Assembly (NCBI GenBank): GCA_910588825.1
Contig: CAJURF010000018.1
Coordinates: 1 to 50,843 of the forward strand
DNA from: an uncultured Lachnospiraceae bacterium
GTDB lineage: Bacteria > Bacillota > Clostridia > Lachnospirales > Lachnospiraceae
Direction: 5' to 3'
DNA length: 50,843 nt
The translations under genes and the position numbers were made by a program. The notes beneath the pieces were generated by a model. It was not told the DNA's origin and did not search any database. It saw only the letters and a program-made list of their open reading frames with translations. This document shows positions 16,219 through 24,449 of the stretch, piece after piece; positions within the stretch are counted from its first letter, which is position 1; each line of letters starts with the position of its first letter.

Positions 16219-16728
16219 ATGAAAAAAGTGATTGTCATAGGCTGCCCAGGCAGCGGAAAAAGTACATTTTCACGGAAGCTTCACAAAATAACGGGGCTTT
16301 CGCTGTTTTATCTGGATATGATATACCACAAACCAGATAAAACCACTGTTTCAAAAGCGGAATTTGATGAAAAACTCCATGAAATTCTGGAACAGGAAGA
16401 ATGGATTATTGACGGAAATTATATCCGGACACTGCCGCTGCGGCTGGAACAGTGCGATACGGTGTTTTGGCTTGACTATCCACTGGAAGTTTGTCTTCAG
16501 GGAATTGAAATGCGCTTTGGCAGGCCCCGGGTGGATATGCCCTGGATTGAGACGGAAAAAGATGAAGAATTTATGGAATTTGTCAGGAGTTTTCATTCAG
16601 CCACACGGCCGGAGATAGAGGAACTCCTTGAGAAAACTACGGGGAAGGAGATTGTTATTTTTCGGTCCAGGGACATGTCGGAGGAGTTTTTGAGGGGCAG
16701 ATTTCTTGGGGAAGACAGATGTTTATGA
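16219..16728 (+). CDS. P-loop nucleoside-kinase-like protein (FlaR / DNA topology modulation family)
   Basis: 169 aa, cytoplasmic. Walker A GCPGSGKST at residues 8-16, then the conserved LDMIYHKPD and the lid/acceptor region EEWIIDGNYIRTLPLRLEQ and DTVFWLDYP. These are hallmarks of the small adenylate-kinase-like family often annotated FlaR. Biochemical function is not established for the family; it is predicted to phosphorylate a small molecule or nucleotide. It begins three bases after the TfoX-GyrI stop, so it is almost certainly cotranscribed, which hints at a shared substrate or resistance role. Confidence 0.8.
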   Translation: MKKVIVIGCPGSGKSTFSRKLHKITGLSLFYLDMIYHKPDKTTVSKAEFDEKLHEILEQEEWIIDGNYIRTLPLRLEQCDTVFWLDYPLEVCLQGIEMRFGRPRVDMPWIETEKDEEFMEFVRSFHSATRPEIEELLEKTTGKEIVIFRSRDMSEEFLRGRFLGEDRCL

Positions 16729-16798
16729 GGGGGATGTGGGTTTTTTGACGGTTATTGATCACGGGTAATATTCCGCGGGGTGTTTTCATTTCAGATGA

Positions 16799-16848
16799 AA
16801 GGCTGATACGTGTTCTTTGCGTGTCAGCCTTGACGTACATTTTTTTTG
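16799..16848 (+). terminator. Terminator of the TfoX-GyrI/FlaR operon
   Basis: AAGGCTGATACG (16799-16810) pairs with CGTGTCAGCCTT (16820-16831) over 12 bp with one G-U; eight T residues follow at 16840-16847. The next promoter's -35 starts inside the descending arm. Confidence 0.75.
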
Positions 16849-16862
16849 CGTCTACAATGTAG
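16830..16862 (+). promoter_or_regulatory. Promoter of the MATE gene with a palindrome over the -10
   Basis: TTGACG (16830-16835) and TACAAT (16853-16858) are 17 bp apart, and the spacer contains the T-run of the preceding terminator. CTACA-A-TGTAG (16852-16862) is a perfect dyad covering the -10. The TACA/TGTA half-sites recall BlaI/MecI-type operators, but that link is conjecture. Confidence 0.65.
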
Positions 16863-16930
16863 TTATAGGATGGGGATATTTCAGTTGGATTTTCATATGG
16901 AAAATGAAGATATACTATATGGGGGAAACG

Positions 16931-18256
16931 ATGAGCAGGAAGGAGAACACCTATCGGATATGGCCGCTTGCAGTCCCCATTGCGTTTGAGTCCTTTTTCC
17001 AGATGCTGTTTGGGTTTGCTGATACTTATGTACTCGGCCAGTATGCAGATGAGGCAGTAGCGGCAGCTGGATATGTAAATCAGTTTCTCAGCATTGTACT
17101 GCTTATATTCCGTGTGGTGTCATCAGGAACTTCCATTTTACTGGCACAGGCAATCGGGGCAGGTGATGGTGATAAGCAAAAGTCCATTTGCGGCGCGGCA
17201 TTCTGGCTGGCAGCAGTGGTGGGAACGGCTTCTTTTTTCCTGACATTTTTGTTGAAAGAACAGATTGTATTTTGGCTGCGGATGGATCGTATTCTTTGGA
17301 AACCTGCAATAGAATATCTAGGGGTCATGAGTTATGGACTATTTTTCCAGGCGCTGTTTGCAATATTTACCTCTATATTCAGAAGTTATGGGAAGGCTGC
17401 CTTTACGTCCGCAATTTCCGTTGCCGCAAATATAGGAAATATTATTGGAGATATTCTGGTAGTCAATGGGTATTTGTACGTGTGGGGAACAGTGAAAGAC
17501 GTGGCGCTGGTGACGGTGGGTGCAAATGCAGCTGCCTCTGTGGCCGTTTTCGCGGTGTTATGGATAACGGACAGGGATAAGGTGATGCAAAAACCAAAGC
17601 AGTGGGATTTGAAAGAAATTCTGCGGTTAGGCATCCCGGCGGCTGGGGAGTCGTGTTCCTATAAATGCTCCCAGATGGCAGTGACCATGGTGATCGGCTC
17701 TTTGGGGACAGAGGCACTGACAGCTAAAATATACGAGATGAATTTCTCCTTTATGCTGGTACTTCTGCCAAATTCCATAGCGGTTGCAGCAGGGATTATC
17801 GTGGGCGTGCATATTGGGGCAGGTAAATGGGAAGAAGCGGGGAAAGTTTCCTTTCAATGTATCCGTAAAGGAGCAACGGCAGTGGCGGTTCTGGGACTGG
17901 TGCTTTTGGTGTCTGGCAGCAGATTTCTGGGGATATTTACAGACAATGACAACATTCTGCGGATGGCATACATAGTGTTATTGATGGACATGGCGGCCAT
18001 GTTTGCCAAAAATGCCAATCTGACTTTTGGAAATTCGCTGCGGGCAGCAGGAGATGTGGTTTATCCAGTGGTAATTTCGGTGATATCCATGTGGGGAATC
18101 GGAACAGGTCTTGCGTGGGTGCTGGGATGCGTGCTGGACTTTGGCCTGGCGGGAATCTTTGCGGCGTTTCTGATAGATGAAACTCTGCGTTCATTTTTGC
18201 TGTGGCGTCGGTGGAATCGGCGGGTTGAAGGGAAGCTGAGGTTGAAAGGCTGGTGA
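16931..18256 (+). CDS. MATE-family multidrug/cation antiporter
   Basis: 441 aa with about 12 membrane helices and the two-fold internal repeat of the MATE (NorM/DinF-like) family, which exports drugs or metabolites in exchange for Na+ or H+. The first half has IWPLAVPIAFESFFQMLFGF and DTYVLGQYADEAVAAAG; the second begins near LRLGIPAAGESCSYK. I start at ATG 16931, preceded by GGGGGAA; upstream in-frame codons back to 16817 would add non-family residues and lie partly before the predicted transcription start. The gene is monocistronic behind its own promoter, and its substrate is not predictable. Confidence 0.92.
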   Translation: MSRKENTYRIWPLAVPIAFESFFQMLFGFADTYVLGQYADEAVAAAGYVNQFLSIVLLIFRVVSSGTSILLAQAIGAGDGDKQKSICGAAFWLAAVVGTASFFLTFLLKEQIVFWLRMDRILWKPAIEYLGVMSYGLFFQALFAIFTSIFRSYGKAAFTSAISVAANIGNIIGDILVVNGYLYVWGTVKDVALVTVGANAAASVAVFAVLWITDRDKVMQKPKQWDLKEILRLGIPAAGESCSYKCSQMAVTMVIGSLGTEALTAKIYEMNFSFMLVLLPNSIAVAAGIIVGVHIGAGKWEEAGKVSFQCIRKGATAVAVLGLVLLVSGSRFLGIFTDNDNILRMAYIVLLMDMAAMFAKNANLTFGNSLRAAGDVVYPVVISVISMWGIGTGLAWVLGCVLDFGLAGIFAAFLIDETLRSFLLWRRWNRRVEGKLRLKGW

Positions 18257-18483
18257 ATATAATGGGAGGAACAGTAATTGAGACAGAATCTGAAAAGTTG
18301 ATTCGAAAAGGGAGAGAGGCTGGAAGATCAGAGGGAAGAACAGAAGAAATAATAGAAATGGGGCGGGAATTTGGATTGGACGATGCGGCCATAATGAAAA
18401 GACTGCAGGAAAGGACCGGTTTGTCCATAGAAATGGCATCGGCCTATTTGGAGCAGTATGGAAAACCGATAGAGCGTGTTTAA
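18253..18483 (+). pseudogene. C-terminal remnant of an Rpn-family (PD-(D/E)XK) recombination-promoting nuclease
   Basis: A 76-aa frame that overlaps the MATE stop. TVIETESEKLIRKGREAGR, MGREFGLDDAAIMKRLQE and LSIEMASAYLEQYGK match the charged, helical C-terminal tail of Rpn/putative transposase proteins common in Lachnospiraceae. The nuclease domain (normally about 200 residues before this) is absent, so it is a relic, probably cut when the MATE gene and this tail were brought together. GTG 18253 and ATG 18262 both lack a good ribosome binding site. Confidence 0.65.
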
Positions 18484-18849
18484 AAAGGGAGCATTCACGC
18501 GGGAGTAACCTCGTATCCGCTATGATGAATACGAAAATTCATGAAAACCAGCCAATGATTGAATGGTTAGAAAAAAATACAGCCAGTGTATCATTTTTCC
18601 AGCACTTCCATTTTGGACATGGCAGCGGTAATCAGGGAAACAGGGGGGCCGAAAATGCCTCATTGCTCAGAAGCCTGGGATGCCATCGCCCGCTATATTT
18701 ATGCAGGACTGCAGGGCGGTTCTATTATGAACGGGTGGATGAAGGAAGAAAACACAATGATTACCTGTTGTTCAGACGGCACAAGGCCGGTTATTTTCAA
18801 AATCGAGCGGATTGATGCTGATTGACATCTATATCGGAGCCTGAAAGTG
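18484..18849. other. Gene-poor interval before the AAA-ATPase gene
   Basis: Two overlapping short frames fill this stretch: 18522-18815, whose start reads MNTKIHENQPMIEWLEK, and 18586-18825. The first half of one and the second half of the other look more protein-like than the rest, as if one gene had been frameshifted near 18610. No RNA gene, repeat or IS end was seen. Confidence 0.4.
18619..18825 (+). CDS. Small ORF of unknown function, doubtful
   Basis: From ATG 18619 a 68-residue frame reads MAAVIRETGGPKMPHCSEAW, IARYIYAGLQGGSI, then EENTMITCCSDGTRPVIFKI. The composition is protein-like (balanced, Trp and Cys present), but I recognise no family and see no convincing ribosome binding site. 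The frame is open upstream to GTG 18586. It may be the 3' part of a frameshifted gene whose 5' part is the overlapping frame from 18522. Confidence 0.3.
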   Translation: MAAVIRETGGPKMPHCSEAWDAIARYIYAGLQGGSIMNGWMKEENTMITCCSDGTRPVIFKIERIDAD

Positions 18850-18878
18850 TTGATTCCCAGCTGTCAAATATATATAAT
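18850..18878 (+). promoter_or_regulatory. Promoter of the AAA-ATPase/nuclease-like gene
   Basis: TTGATT (18850-18855) and TATAAT (18873-18878) with a 17-bp spacer. It puts transcription start near 18885, 39 nt before GTG 18924, and supports that start over upstream codons. Confidence 0.7.
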
Positions 18879-18923
18879 AATCATGTACGCTGCCACGCGG
18901 CAATTGGACAGGGAGGTGATCCG

Positions 18924-20657
18924 GTGAAAAAAGCGCTGCCTATCGGCATTGAAAATTTCGAAGACATGGTGAAGTCCGGCTATTATTATGTGGACAAGAC
19001 ACTGCTTATAAAAGAATTATTAGATTTGAAGGGAAAGGTGAATTTATTTACCCGGCCGAGAAGATTCGGGAAAACATTAAACTTAAGTATGCTCCGGTAT
19101 TTTTTTGAAGACAGCGGGGATATGGAAAAGAATCAACAGAATCGAGAACTCTTTCGGGGAATGAGGATTCTGGAGGCCGGGGAGGCATATACCAGTCAGA
19201 TGGGAAAATATCCCGTGATGAATCTGACACTGAAATCCGCAGAACAGGAAGATTTCGAGGATTCCTATTATGCAGTGCAGGCAGAGATCGCGTCCGAGTT
19301 TGACAGGCATAGAGATATCATTGAGCGGGGAAAAGAACGGCTTACATCAAAAGAATATAAGCAATACCTCCATATTGCCGATGAACAGGCAGATGAAAGA
19401 CAGGTCCGGGGTGCGTTGAAATTATTCAGCAGGTGCATGTATAAGATTACAGGCAGAAAAACGGTGATCCTGGTGGACGAATATGATGTGCCGCTGGAGA
19501 ACGCGTATTTCAGAGGGTTTTATGAAAAAATGGCGGATTTCATCCGCTCGCTGTTTGAATCGGCATTGAAAACAAATGATTATCTGCAGTCTGCTGTGAT
19601 TACCGGGTGCCTGAGAATTTCAAAGGAGAGTATCTTCACCGGATTAAACCATTTGAATATTATTTCCATACTTGATAAGAAATACAGTGAACATTTTGGA
19701 TTTGTTGAATCCGAAGTCGTTCAGATGATGTCATATTATGGCGTGGAAAGCCGTTTTTCAATCATGAAAGAATGGTACGATGGTTATTTGTTTGGAAATA
19801 CGGAGGTCTATAATCCGTGGAGTGTCATAAAGTTTTTGTATGATTTATACTCAGATGTGAATGCCTTTCCGCATCCCTATTGGGTCAATACCAGCTCCAA
19901 TGATATTATCAGAGAGCTGATCGTCAGATCCGACCGGGAGACGAAAGGACACATCGAGAGGCTTTTGAGCGGCGGAACATTGGATATCCAGGTGCATGAA
20001 GAAGTGACTTATGGGGATATGCGAGGAAACGGTGAAAACCTGTGGAACTTCCTTTATTTTACGGGATATCTGACGAAAGAAAGTGAATATTTCAAAGAAA
20101 AATATATATTTTTAAAAGTGCGCGTTCCCAATATTGAGGTTATGACGATTTACGAGAATACCATCATGAATTGGATGAAAGAGATTGTAAAGAAGGAAAA
20201 TTTCCACGAATTGTACCAGGCTATGGAAGCGGGAAATGCACAGCGGATGACGGCTATCCTGAACGGACAGCTTTTTCGGACCATCAGCTTTTATGACAGC
20301 GCAGAGAATTTTTATCATGGCTTCATAGCAGGTATTTTAAGCCAGGGTGAGAATTATCTGGTAAAATCTAATCGTGAATCGGGGAAGGGACGTTCTGATA
20401 TCATGGTCAGAAGCCCTTCCATGCGGGGACGGTCCTTTATTCTGGAAGTAAAGGTATCGGATTCGATAGATGATCTGGAAACGGACGCGGAGAAAGCAAT
20501 ACAGCAGATTTATGATAAAAAGTATATGGATGAGTTATGGGAAGAAGGGTATCGGAAGATAGATTGTTATGGGATATCCTTTTTCCGGAAAGATTGTGAA
20601 GTGCGGTTCGGCGGGAAGTATGAAGGATTATTAAAAAAAATTACACCCCCCTCTTGA
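18924..20657 (+). CDS. AAA-ATPase-like protein with C-terminal PD-(D/E)XK nuclease-like domain
   Basis: 577 aa. The N-terminal ATPase-like module (PF09820 type) has the family opening LPIGIENFEDMVKSGYYYVD, a degenerate P-loop RPRRFGKTLNLSML, and Walker B VILVDEYDVPL. The C-terminal part holds a PD-(D/E)XK core (GRSDIMVRSP...FILEVKVSD) of the DUF1703/PF08011 type. GTG 18924 has GGGAGGTGAT upstream. These genes occur in many unrelated copies in gut Firmicutes and Bacteroidetes; the function is unproven, with defence or mobile-element roles suspected. Its own promoter, and neighbours made of remnants, mark it as an accessory insert between the MATE gene and the heat-shock operon. The stop codon overlaps the hrcA -35. 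Confidence 0.85.
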   Translation: MKKALPIGIENFEDMVKSGYYYVDKTLLIKELLDLKGKVNLFTRPRRFGKTLNLSMLRYFFEDSGDMEKNQQNRELFRGMRILEAGEAYTSQMGKYPVMNLTLKSAEQEDFEDSYYAVQAEIASEFDRHRDIIERGKERLTSKEYKQYLHIADEQADERQVRGALKLFSRCMYKITGRKTVILVDEYDVPLENAYFRGFYEKMADFIRSLFESALKTNDYLQSAVITGCLRISKESIFTGLNHLNIISILDKKYSEHFGFVESEVVQMMSYYGVESRFSIMKEWYDGYLFGNTEVYNPWSVIKFLYDLYSDVNAFPHPYWVNTSSNDIIRELIVRSDRETKGHIERLLSGGTLDIQVHEEVTYGDMRGNGENLWNFLYFTGYLTKESEYFKEKYIFLKVRVPNIEVMTIYENTIMNWMKEIVKKENFHELYQAMEAGNAQRMTAILNGQLFRTISFYDSAENFYHGFIAGILSQGENYLVKSNRESGKGRSDIMVRSPSMRGRSFILEVKVSDSIDDLETDAEKAIQQIYDKKYMDELWEEGYRKIDCYGISFFRKDCEVRFGGKYEGLLKKITPPS

Positions 20658-20682
20658 CAAACAAAGAGGCGGGGTGTATATT
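20642..20682 (+). promoter_or_regulatory. hrcA operon promoter nested in a hairpin
   Basis: TTGACA (20654-20659) and TATATT (20677-20682), 17-bp spacing: a strong sigma-A promoter. TACACCCC-CTCTT and AAGAG-GGGGTGTA form an inverted repeat from 20642 to about 20680, so the same DNA can also fold as the hairpin that ends the upstream transcript. Confidence 0.8.
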
Positions 20683-20694
20683 GTTATCAAGATA

Positions 20695-20721
20695 TTAGCA
20701 CTCCAAAAGAATGAGTGCTAA
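20695..20721. promoter_or_regulatory. CIRCE operator (HrcA binding site)
   Basis: TTAGCACTC-N9-GAGTGCTAA, a perfect match to the CIRCE consensus, 12 bp downstream of the -10. HrcA bound here represses hrcA-grpE-dnaK-dnaJ until heat shock titrates the GroE chaperonin that keeps it active. Confidence 0.97.
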
Positions 20722-20773
20722 CAACCCCGGCAGTATCAAGTACCTCACCCGGGGAGAGGAAAGGAGCAGGGGG

Positions 20774-21805
20774 ATGGAACAATTGGATGGGCGGAAGAAG
20801 AAAATTCTGAAGGCGATTATCCAAACATATCTGGAGACGGGGGAGCCGGTGGGTTCCAGAACCATTTCGAAGTTTTCGGATTTGAACCTGAGCTCCGCCA
20901 CAATACGCAATGAGATGTCGGATCTGGAGGAGATGGGATATATTCTCCAGCCCCATACTTCTGCAGGGAGAATTCCCTCAGATAAGGGCTACCGTCTGTA
21001 TGTGGACGCTCTGATGGCTGAAAAGGATAAGGAAATTGCGGATATTAAAGAACTGATGATTGAAAAGACCGATAAGATGGAGAAGGTGCTGAAGCAGGTT
21101 GTGAAAACGCTGGCACAGGATACCCAGTATGCCACGCTGATATCAGCCCCCACTTTTTCCAGTGACCGTCTGAAATTTATTCAATTATCCAGATTGAACA
21201 GTCTTCAGCTGGTAGTGGTAGTGGTCACTGCCGCCAACAGAATCCGCAATGAGATCATTGATCTGGAAGAAAAGATGAGTGATGATACGATTTTTAAGCT
21301 GAATTTCCTGTTGAACAACACCCTCAACGGGATTCCGGCTGCGGAGATTAATCTGGGGATGATTGCCCAGTTAAGGGAGCAGGCGGGCCAGTATGGGAAA
21401 GTTGTGGGAAGTGTGCTGGACGCGGTTGCCAATGTGATTCAGGTGGATGAAGATTTGGAGATTTACACATCAGGGGCCACGAATATTTTCAAATATCCAG
21501 AACTCAGCGACAGCTCCAAGGCCAGTGAATTCATATCTACATTTGAGGAAAAACAGCAGCTTGTTGATCTGGTGAAGGAAACCATGGCGGACGAGGAGAG
21601 CACAGGGATTCAGGTATATATCGGCGACGAAGCTCCCATCAAGACCATGAAGGACTGCAGTGTGGTGACTGCCACCTATGAACTGGGGGAAGGAATTCGC
21701 GGGACGATTGGGATTGTGGGGCCGAAACGGATGGATTATGAGAATGTGGTAGACAGTCTGAAGGTGCTGAGGGCCCAGCTTGATACCATGTTTCGGAAAA
21801 CATAG
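20774..21805 (+). CDS. hrcA: Heat-inducible transcription repressor HrcA
   Basis: 343 aa. An N-terminal winged helix (LDGRKKKILKAIIQTYLETG, GSRTISKFSDLNLSSATIRN, then MSDLEEMGYILQPHTSAGRI), a central dimerisation region and a GAF-like domain ending in GTIGIVGPKRMDYENV. It represses class I heat-shock genes by binding CIRCE. I start at ATG 20774 with AAGGAG upstream; the longer frame from 20711 would begin inside the CIRCE dyad. It is the first gene of the operon and autoregulated through the operator 53 bp upstream. Confidence 0.97.
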   Translation: MEQLDGRKKKILKAIIQTYLETGEPVGSRTISKFSDLNLSSATIRNEMSDLEEMGYILQPHTSAGRIPSDKGYRLYVDALMAEKDKEIADIKELMIEKTDKMEKVLKQVVKTLAQDTQYATLISAPTFSSDRLKFIQLSRLNSLQLVVVVVTAANRIRNEIIDLEEKMSDDTIFKLNFLLNNTLNGIPAAEINLGMIAQLREQAGQYGKVVGSVLDAVANVIQVDEDLEIYTSGATNIFKYPELSDSSKASEFISTFEEKQQLVDLVKETMADEESTGIQVYIGDEAPIKTMKDCSVVTATYELGEGIRGTIGIVGPKRMDYENVVDSLKVLRAQLDTMFRKT

Positions 21806-21838
21806 AGCATTTGAATGATAGAAAGGCAGGAGAAAGCA

Positions 21839-22498
21839 TTGTCTGAAGAGAGCAGGAAGCCGGAGGAAATTCAGGAAGAAGAACCGTGTCAGGAAATGGA
21901 ACAGCCAGGGCCTGAGATGACCGGAGAGAATCAGGAAGAAGCTAACAACACCGCCTGCGAAGCCGCACAGGATGAAGCAGGCACAGAAGAATCCGGCGGG
22001 GAAGCGCCAGAGCAGGAAGGCCAGGAGCCTGGAGAAGAGCAGGCGGAGGCCAAAGGGCCGGAAAAGAAAGATAAGAAAACAGAGCAGATTGAGGAGCTGA
22101 CAGACCGTCTGCAGAGGAGCATGGCGGAGTTTGATAACTACCGGAAGCGCACAGAGAAAGAAAAAGCCGGCATGTATGTGGTGGGCGCCAGGGAAGTGAT
22201 TGAGAAGATTCTTCCGGTGGTGGATAATTTTGAAAGAGGTCTGGCGTCTGCGCAGGAGGGTGATCCTTTTGCAGAAGGCATACAGATGGTTTACAAACAG
22301 CTGATGACAGCATTATCAGATATGGGGGTAACGCCCATTGAGGCAGTGGGCCAGGTTTTCAACCCGGACCTGCACAATGCGGTGATGCATGTGGAAGACC
22401 CGGAGGCAGGAGAGAATGTGATTGTGGAAGAACTGCAGAAGGGGTACCTGTATAAAGAGTTTGTAGTGAGATACAGTATGGTGAAAGTGGCAAATTAG
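21839..22498 (+). CDS. grpE: Nucleotide exchange factor GrpE
   Basis: Co-chaperone that releases ADP from DnaK. A long, very acidic, disordered N-terminal region (about 80 residues, Glu/Gln/Pro-rich) precedes the coiled-coil (QIEELTDRLQRSMAEFDNYR) and the C-terminal beta domain (GVTPIEAVGQVFNPDLHNAV). TTG 21839 is preferred because AGGAG lies six bases upstream; the in-frame ATG at 21815 has no ribosome binding site. The start gives 219 aa, within the family range. It follows hrcA by 33 bp. Confidence 0.93.
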   Translation: MSEESRKPEEIQEEEPCQEMEQPGPEMTGENQEEANNTACEAAQDEAGTEESGGEAPEQEGQEPGEEQAEAKGPEKKDKKTEQIEELTDRLQRSMAEFDNYRKRTEKEKAGMYVVGAREVIEKILPVVDNFERGLASAQEGDPFAEGIQMVYKQLMTALSDMGVTPIEAVGQVFNPDLHNAVMHVEDPEAGENVIVEELQKGYLYKEFVVRYSMVKVAN

Positions 22499-22570
22499 TT
22501 ACTGCTTACATTTGGTAGTTTTAGGTAGTTTAGTATTTTCATATGGATGTTCAGATTAGGAGGATGAATT

Positions 22571-24448
22571 ATGAGTAAAATTATTGGAATTGACTTGGGA
22601 ACAACCAACAGCTGTGTAGCAGTTATGGAAGGTGGAAAGTCAACGGTAGTGGCCAACTCGGAGGGAGCCAGAACCACACCTTCCGTGGTAGCGTTTACAA
22701 AGAATAATGACCGTCTGGTGGGTGAACCTGCCAAGCGCCAGGCTGTTACCAATGCAGACCACACCATTTCTTCCATTAAAAGGGAGATGGGAAGCGATTA
22801 TCGTGTGAATATTGACAGCAAGAAATATTCTCCCCAGGAGATTTCCGCAATGATCCTGCAGAAACTGAAAAAGGATGCGGAGGATTATCTGGGTGAGTCT
22901 GTTGCAGAGGCAGTAATCACAGTGCCTGCTTATTTCAACGACGCTCAGAGACAGGCAACCAAGGACGCGGGCAAGATTGCCGGTCTGGAAGTAAAGAGAA
23001 TCATCAACGAGCCCACAGCAGCAGCTCTGGCATACGGACTGGACAATGAAAAAGAACAGAAGATTATGGTATACGACCTGGGCGGCGGCACCTTCGACGT
23101 ATCTATTATTGAGATCGGCGAAGGCGTAATCGAAGTGTTGTCAACAGCGGGAAATAACCGTCTGGGCGGCGATGACTTTGACCAGAAGATCACCGATTAC
23201 ATGCTGGCTGAATTCAAGGCGGCTGAGGGCGTGGATTTATCAGCGGATAAGATGGCTCTTCAGAGACTGAGAGAGGCAGCGGAAAAGGCGAAGAAAGAGC
23301 TTTCCTCTGCTACCACAACCAATATCAACCTGCCGTTTATCACAGCTACCAATGAGGGACCGAAGCATTTCGATATGAACCTGACCAGGGCAAAATTCGA
23401 TGAGCTGACTCATGACCTGGTGGAAAAGACAGCAGAACCCGTGAAACGTGCGCTGTCAGATGCAGGACTGAATGCTTCTGAACTGGGCCAGGTGCTTTTA
23501 GTGGGCGGTTCTACCCGTATCCCGGCTGTACAGGACAAAGTAAAACAGCTTACAGGGAAAGAGCCCAGCAAGAGCTTGAATCCAGATGAATGTGTGGCAC
23601 TGGGTGCCGCTATCCAGGGCGGTAAGCTGGCTGGCGATGCAGGCGCAGGGGATATTCTGCTTCTGGATGTTACTCCTTTGTCTCTGTCCATTGAGACCAT
23701 GGGCGGTGTGGCTACCCGTTTGATCGAGAGAAATACCACCATTCCCACGAAGAAGAGCCAGATTTTCTCCACAGCAGCGGACAATCAGACAGCTGTTGAT
23801 ATTAACGTAGTTCAGGGTGAGCGTCAGTTCGCAAAAGATAATAAATCACTGGGACAGTTCCGTCTGGATGGAATTCCGCCTGCAAGGCGCGGCGTACCTC
23901 AGATTGAAGTAACCTTCGATATTGATGCCAATGGTATCGTAAATGTATCTGCAAAAGACCTGGGCACAGGAAAAGAGCAGAAGATTACTATCACAGCAGG
24001 CTCCAATATGTCCGATGAAGACATTGAGAAGGCTGTCAGAGAGGCCAGCGAGTACGAGGCTCAGGATAAGAAGCGCAAAGAGGCCATTGATGCCAGAAAT
24101 GACGCGGACTCTATGGTATTCCAGACTGAGAAGGCTCTGGAAGAAGTGGGCGATAAATTAGATGCTTCCGATAAAGCGGCAGTGGAAGCTGACCTGAAAG
24201 ACCTGAAAGACCTGCTGGAGAAAACAAATCCAGAGGAAATGACAGAGGCACAGGTTGCAGAGCTGAAAGCGGCTCAGGAGAAGATGATGACCGGCGCGCA
24301 GAAACTGTTTGCCAAGATGTATGAGCAGTCCGGCGCACAGGATGCCCAGGGAGCAGGCCCGGATATGAATATGGGCGGCCAGGCTTCCGGCGGCGGTGAA
24401 GCAGGATATGACGACGACGTAATTGATGCAGATTATAAAGAAGTGTAG
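22571..24448 (+). CDS. dnaK: Chaperone DnaK (Hsp70)
   Basis: 625 aa. The ATPase domain has GIDLGTTNSCVAVMEGGK at the N-terminus, DAQRQATKDAGKIAGL and the phosphate loop DLGGGTFDVSI. The substrate-binding domain follows (LLDVTPLSLSIETMGGVATR), then a helical lid and a short Gly-rich tail ending DDDVIDADYKEV, the usual acidic C-terminus. It binds exposed hydrophobic peptides and works with DnaJ and GrpE. ATG has TAGGAGGATGAATT upstream. A structured repeat element begins two bases after its stop. Confidence 0.99.
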   Translation: MSKIIGIDLGTTNSCVAVMEGGKSTVVANSEGARTTPSVVAFTKNNDRLVGEPAKRQAVTNADHTISSIKREMGSDYRVNIDSKKYSPQEISAMILQKLKKDAEDYLGESVAEAVITVPAYFNDAQRQATKDAGKIAGLEVKRIINEPTAAALAYGLDNEKEQKIMVYDLGGGTFDVSIIEIGEGVIEVLSTAGNNRLGGDDFDQKITDYMLAEFKAAEGVDLSADKMALQRLREAAEKAKKELSSATTTNINLPFITATNEGPKHFDMNLTRAKFDELTHDLVEKTAEPVKRALSDAGLNASELGQVLLVGGSTRIPAVQDKVKQLTGKEPSKSLNPDECVALGAAIQGGKLAGDAGAGDILLLDVTPLSLSIETMGGVATRLIERNTTIPTKKSQIFSTAADNQTAVDINVVQGERQFAKDNKSLGQFRLDGIPPARRGVPQIEVTFDIDANGIVNVSAKDLGTGKEQKITITAGSNMSDEDIEKAVREASEYEAQDKKRKEAIDARNDADSMVFQTEKALEEVGDKLDASDKAAVEADLKDLKDLLEKTNPEEMTEAQVAELKAAQEKMMTGAQKLFAKMYEQSGAQDAQGAGPDMNMGGQASGGGEAGYDDDVIDADYKEV

Positions 24449-24449
24449 G

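Noticed and set aside
16817..16930. Upstream in-frame start for the MATE transporter
   Set aside because: The added residues do not match the family and most lie upstream of the predicted transcription start; ATG 16931 has a ribosome binding site.
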